64,000 bases of DNA from Verrucomicrobiota bacterium. Its GTDB lineage: Bacteria > Verrucomicrobiota > Verrucomicrobiia > Opitutales > Opitutaceae. The stretch spans positions 1-64,000 of the forward strand of contig JAEZGX010000039.1 of the NCBI GenBank assembly GCA_023416735.1, given 5' to 3'. A model generated the notes under the pieces. The model saw nothing but the letters and a program-made list of their open reading frames with translations. It was not told the DNA's origin and made no database searches. Position 1 is the first letter of the stretch. Each line of letters starts with the position of its first letter. The position numbers were made by a program, and so were the translations under genes. Positions 62,107-64,000 of this stretch are shown here, in pieces.

Positions 62107-62733
62107 ATGACCGCTGTCGCTGACGCTGTTACTCAGATCAAGGGGCGTTTCCCGCAAGTGACCGATCGCACCACCAGCGATCATCCGGCGATCAACGTTC
62201 CGCAGGCCGATCTCGTCGCGGTGCTGGCGCTGTTGCGCGACACCTTGGGATTCGAGCATCTGGCCGATATCACGGCGGTCGACTGGAGTGAAAACGTGTC
62301 GCCGCGCTTCACGGTGATGTATCACGTTTATTCAATCAGCCGTGGCGAATACCTGCGCATCGCGTCCGATTGCCTCGACGATGCCGAGCCGACGGCGCCG
62401 AGCGTCGTGAGCCTCTGGCCCGGCGCCAACTGGCACGAGCGCGAATGCTACGACATGTTCGGGATCAAGTTCGCCGGACATCCTGATTTGCGCCGGATCC
62501 TGATGTGGGACGGCTATCCCGGCTGGCCGTTGCGCAAGGAGTTTCCGCTCGCCGGCGTCGAGACCGCGCTGCCCGATCCGGAGATCTACGAAACGACGAA
62601 GACGCCGGTCATTCCGGCTCCGATGATGGGCGGCCCGTTTGTCGCGTCGTCGGGCGAGATCAATCTCACTGAAGCCGAACCGCGCGCGAAGGACGAAAGC
62701 TGGAACGAGCGCGTGGAGAAACCCAAGAGCTGA
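62107..62733 (+). CDS. nuoC: NADH-quinone oxidoreductase subunit C
   Basis: The product is 208 aa from ATG 62107 (MTAVADAVTQ). The 30-kDa subunit block is visible: ANWHERECYDMFGIKFAGHP, then RRILMWDGYPGWPLRKEFPL. It joins NuoB and NuoD in the peripheral arm. The C-terminal ~40 residues (ETTKTPVIPAPMMGGPF onward) are acidic and longer than in many homologues. The 124-base spacer before it holds repeat-like text and a GCGTCC/GGACGC hairpin (62018-62033). Confidence 0.94.
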   Translation: MTAVADAVTQIKGRFPQVTDRTTSDHPAINVPQADLVAVLALLRDTLGFEHLADITAVDWSENVSPRFTVMYHVYSISRGEYLRIASDCLDDAEPTAPSVVSLWPGANWHERECYDMFGIKFAGHPDLRRILMWDGYPGWPLRKEFPLAGVETALPDPEIYETTKTPVIPAPMMGGPFVASSGEINLTEAEPRAKDESWNERVEKPKS

Positions 62734-62764
62734 CCGCTGATCGCTGAAAGCTGATCGCTAACCG

Positions 62765-64000
62765 ATGTCCACCGAACTCAACATTTCCGAATCCGCCGCC
62801 CGCATCGCCACCGCCCAACAGGCGGGAGGCGGCTCGCCGGCGTTGCCCGATCAGGATGCTGTGGGCGAAAAGATGTCGCTATCGATGGGGCCGTCGCACC
62901 CGTCAACGCACGGCGTGTTGCGCATCCAGATGGAGCTCGATGGCGAGATCCTGACCAAGGCGGATCCAATTATTGGATACCTCCATCGCGGAGACGAGAA
63001 GATCGCCGAAAACATGACCTACAACCAGTTCGTGCCCTACACGGACCGGTTGGATTACCTCGCGCCCCTGGCCAACAACATGGCCTACGCCATCGCGGTC
63101 GAGAAACTCGCGGGTCTCGAAGTGCCGCCGCGTTGCCAGGCCATTCGTGTGATCACCGCGGAAATGGCGCGCATCTCGTCGCATCTGATGGGCCTCGGCG
63201 CCTTCGGTCTCGATGTCGGCGCCTGGACGGTCCTCGTGCTTTCGCTCAATCAGCGCGAACACCTTTATCGCCTTTTCGAAGAGCTCACCGGCGCACGCTT
63301 CACGACGAGTTACACGCGGATCGGCGGTGTCACGCGCGACGTCCCCGACGGCTGGCTCGATCGCGTGGGCAAGTTCTGCGATCAGTTCCTGCCGGCGCTC
63401 GAAGAGATTTTGGCCCTCCTCACGCGCAACAAGATCTTCACCGATCGCACGGTCGGCGTGGGTGTGATCACGAAGGAAGACGCGATTGCCTACGGCATCA
63501 CCGGTCCGAACGCGCGCGGCAGCGGCGTCACGATCGACCTGCGCAAGGACAAGCCCTACTCCGGTTACGAACAATACGAGTTCGACGTCCCGGTCGGCAC
63601 GAAGGGCGACAGCTACGATCGCTATCTCGTCCGCGGCGAAGAGATGCGCCAGTCGGTGCGGATCATTCGCCAAGTCATCAAAACTTTCCCCGGCGGCGAT
63701 TGGTATGCGAAGGACGCTCGCAAGATTTTCGCGCCGCCGAAGGACAAGATCCTCTCTTCGATGGAAGAGTTGATCCAAAACTTCATGATCGTCACCGAGG
63801 GGCCGCAGATTCCTCCGGGCGAAGTGTATTTCGAAGCGGAAAACCCGAAAGGCATTCTCGGCTTCTTCGTGGTGAGCAAAGGCGGCGGCGTGCCTTACCG
63901 CCTGAAGATTCGCTCACCGTCCTTCTGCAATCTCTCGATCGTGCCCAAGATCTGCACCGGCATCTTGATCTCGGATGTGGTGACCATCCTTGGCTCGCTC
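62765..64000 (+). CDS. nuoD: NADH-quinone oxidoreductase subunit D, partial at right edge
   Basis: From ATG 62765 (MSTELNISESAAR) 412 residues are in the window. Complex I 49-kDa subunit marks are MGPSHPSTHGVLRI, the YLHRGDEKIAE quinone-site segment, EMARISSHLMGLGAFGLDVG, and VPYRLKIRSPSFCNLSIV near the edge. Only the final ~20 residues (normally ending in DCDR or ECDR) should be missing. It lies 31 bases after nuoC; that spacer has a direct repeat GCTGATCGCT. Confidence 0.94.
   Translation, partial: MSTELNISESAARIATAQQAGGGSPALPDQDAVGEKMSLSMGPSHPSTHGVLRIQMELDGEILTKADPIIGYLHRGDEKIAENMTYNQFVPYTDRLDYLAPLANNMAYAIAVEKLAGLEVPPRCQAIRVITAEMARISSHLMGLGAFGLDVGAWTVLVLSLNQREHLYRLFEELTGARFTTSYTRIGGVTRDVPDGWLDRVGKFCDQFLPALEEILALLTRNKIFTDRTVGVGVITKEDAIAYGITGPNARGSGVTIDLRKDKPYSGYEQYEFDVPVGTKGDSYDRYLVRGEEMRQSVRIIRQVIKTFPGGDWYAKDARKIFAPPKDKILSSMEELIQNFMIVTEGPQIPPGEVYFEAENPKGILGFFVVSKGGGVPYRLKIRSPSFCNLSIVPKICTGILISDVVTILGSL

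Overview
The window looks like a chromosomal piece of a high-GC Verrucomicrobia bacterium, most likely an Opitutaceae relative. The clues are a LacI-type regulator and a large TonB receptor of the style common in that family, many secreted FG-GAP/ASPIC-UnbV proteins, single-chain pyruvate:ferredoxin oxidoreductase, and short repetitive spacers between genes. The assignment is by family resemblance only. The first ~45 bases are almost pure C and look like a damaged contig end.

Region 1-33.4 kb is ordinary chromosome. From left to right it holds a heterodimeric ABC exporter (second subunit cut by the edge), a secreted protein, an MscS channel, a TerC-type membrane protein, a fatty-acid-hydroxylase-type enzyme, an HTTM-DCC fusion with two small partners, two Hsp20 chaperones, a membrane-anchored endonuclease/exonuclease/phosphatase protein, a PatB/MalY-like C-S lyase, a response regulator plus hybrid histidine kinase, DusB, MarC, a GspB-like membrane protein, a small lipoprotein, RarD, an FKBP isomerase, a uracil-DNA glycosylase, an MBL hydrolase, a decayed chemotaxis receptor, and an OmpR-type regulator with an eroded receiver. 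From 33.4 back to 24.6 kb the minus strand reads hemN-queD-sufU-sufS-nifJ-DHOD-like: radical-SAM, Fe-S assembly and Fe-S-using genes that suit anaerobic or facultative life.

A tRNA-Ser(GGA) at 33.6 kb marks a change. Beyond it lies a 1253-aa TonB-dependent receptor and then a ~20 kb locus built from four paralogous protein types, each present twice. Type A (1212 and 1204 aa; FG-GAP propellers with two ASPIC/UnbV domains) and type B (769 and 789 aa; helical N-terminus, Cys motif, propeller, one ASPIC/UnbV domain, His-rich tail) form a coupled A1-B1-A2-B2 operon with overlapping stops and starts. Type C (TPR) and type D (435-aa FG-GAP) form two flanking minus-strand D-C pairs. The left pair is led by an 805-aa polytopic protein resembling STT3/GT-C oligosaccharyltransferases; the right pair is led by a LacI-family regulator. 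Signal peptides, calcium-binding loops and a membrane glycosyltransferase-like protein suggest an envelope or extracellular carbohydrate-related apparatus. That function is inference. This locus is the best candidate for an undescribed system in the window.

The right end carries an acetylxylan-esterase-like secreted hydrolase and the start of a respiratory complex I operon (nuoB, nuoC, nuoD), with no nuoA in front of nuoB.
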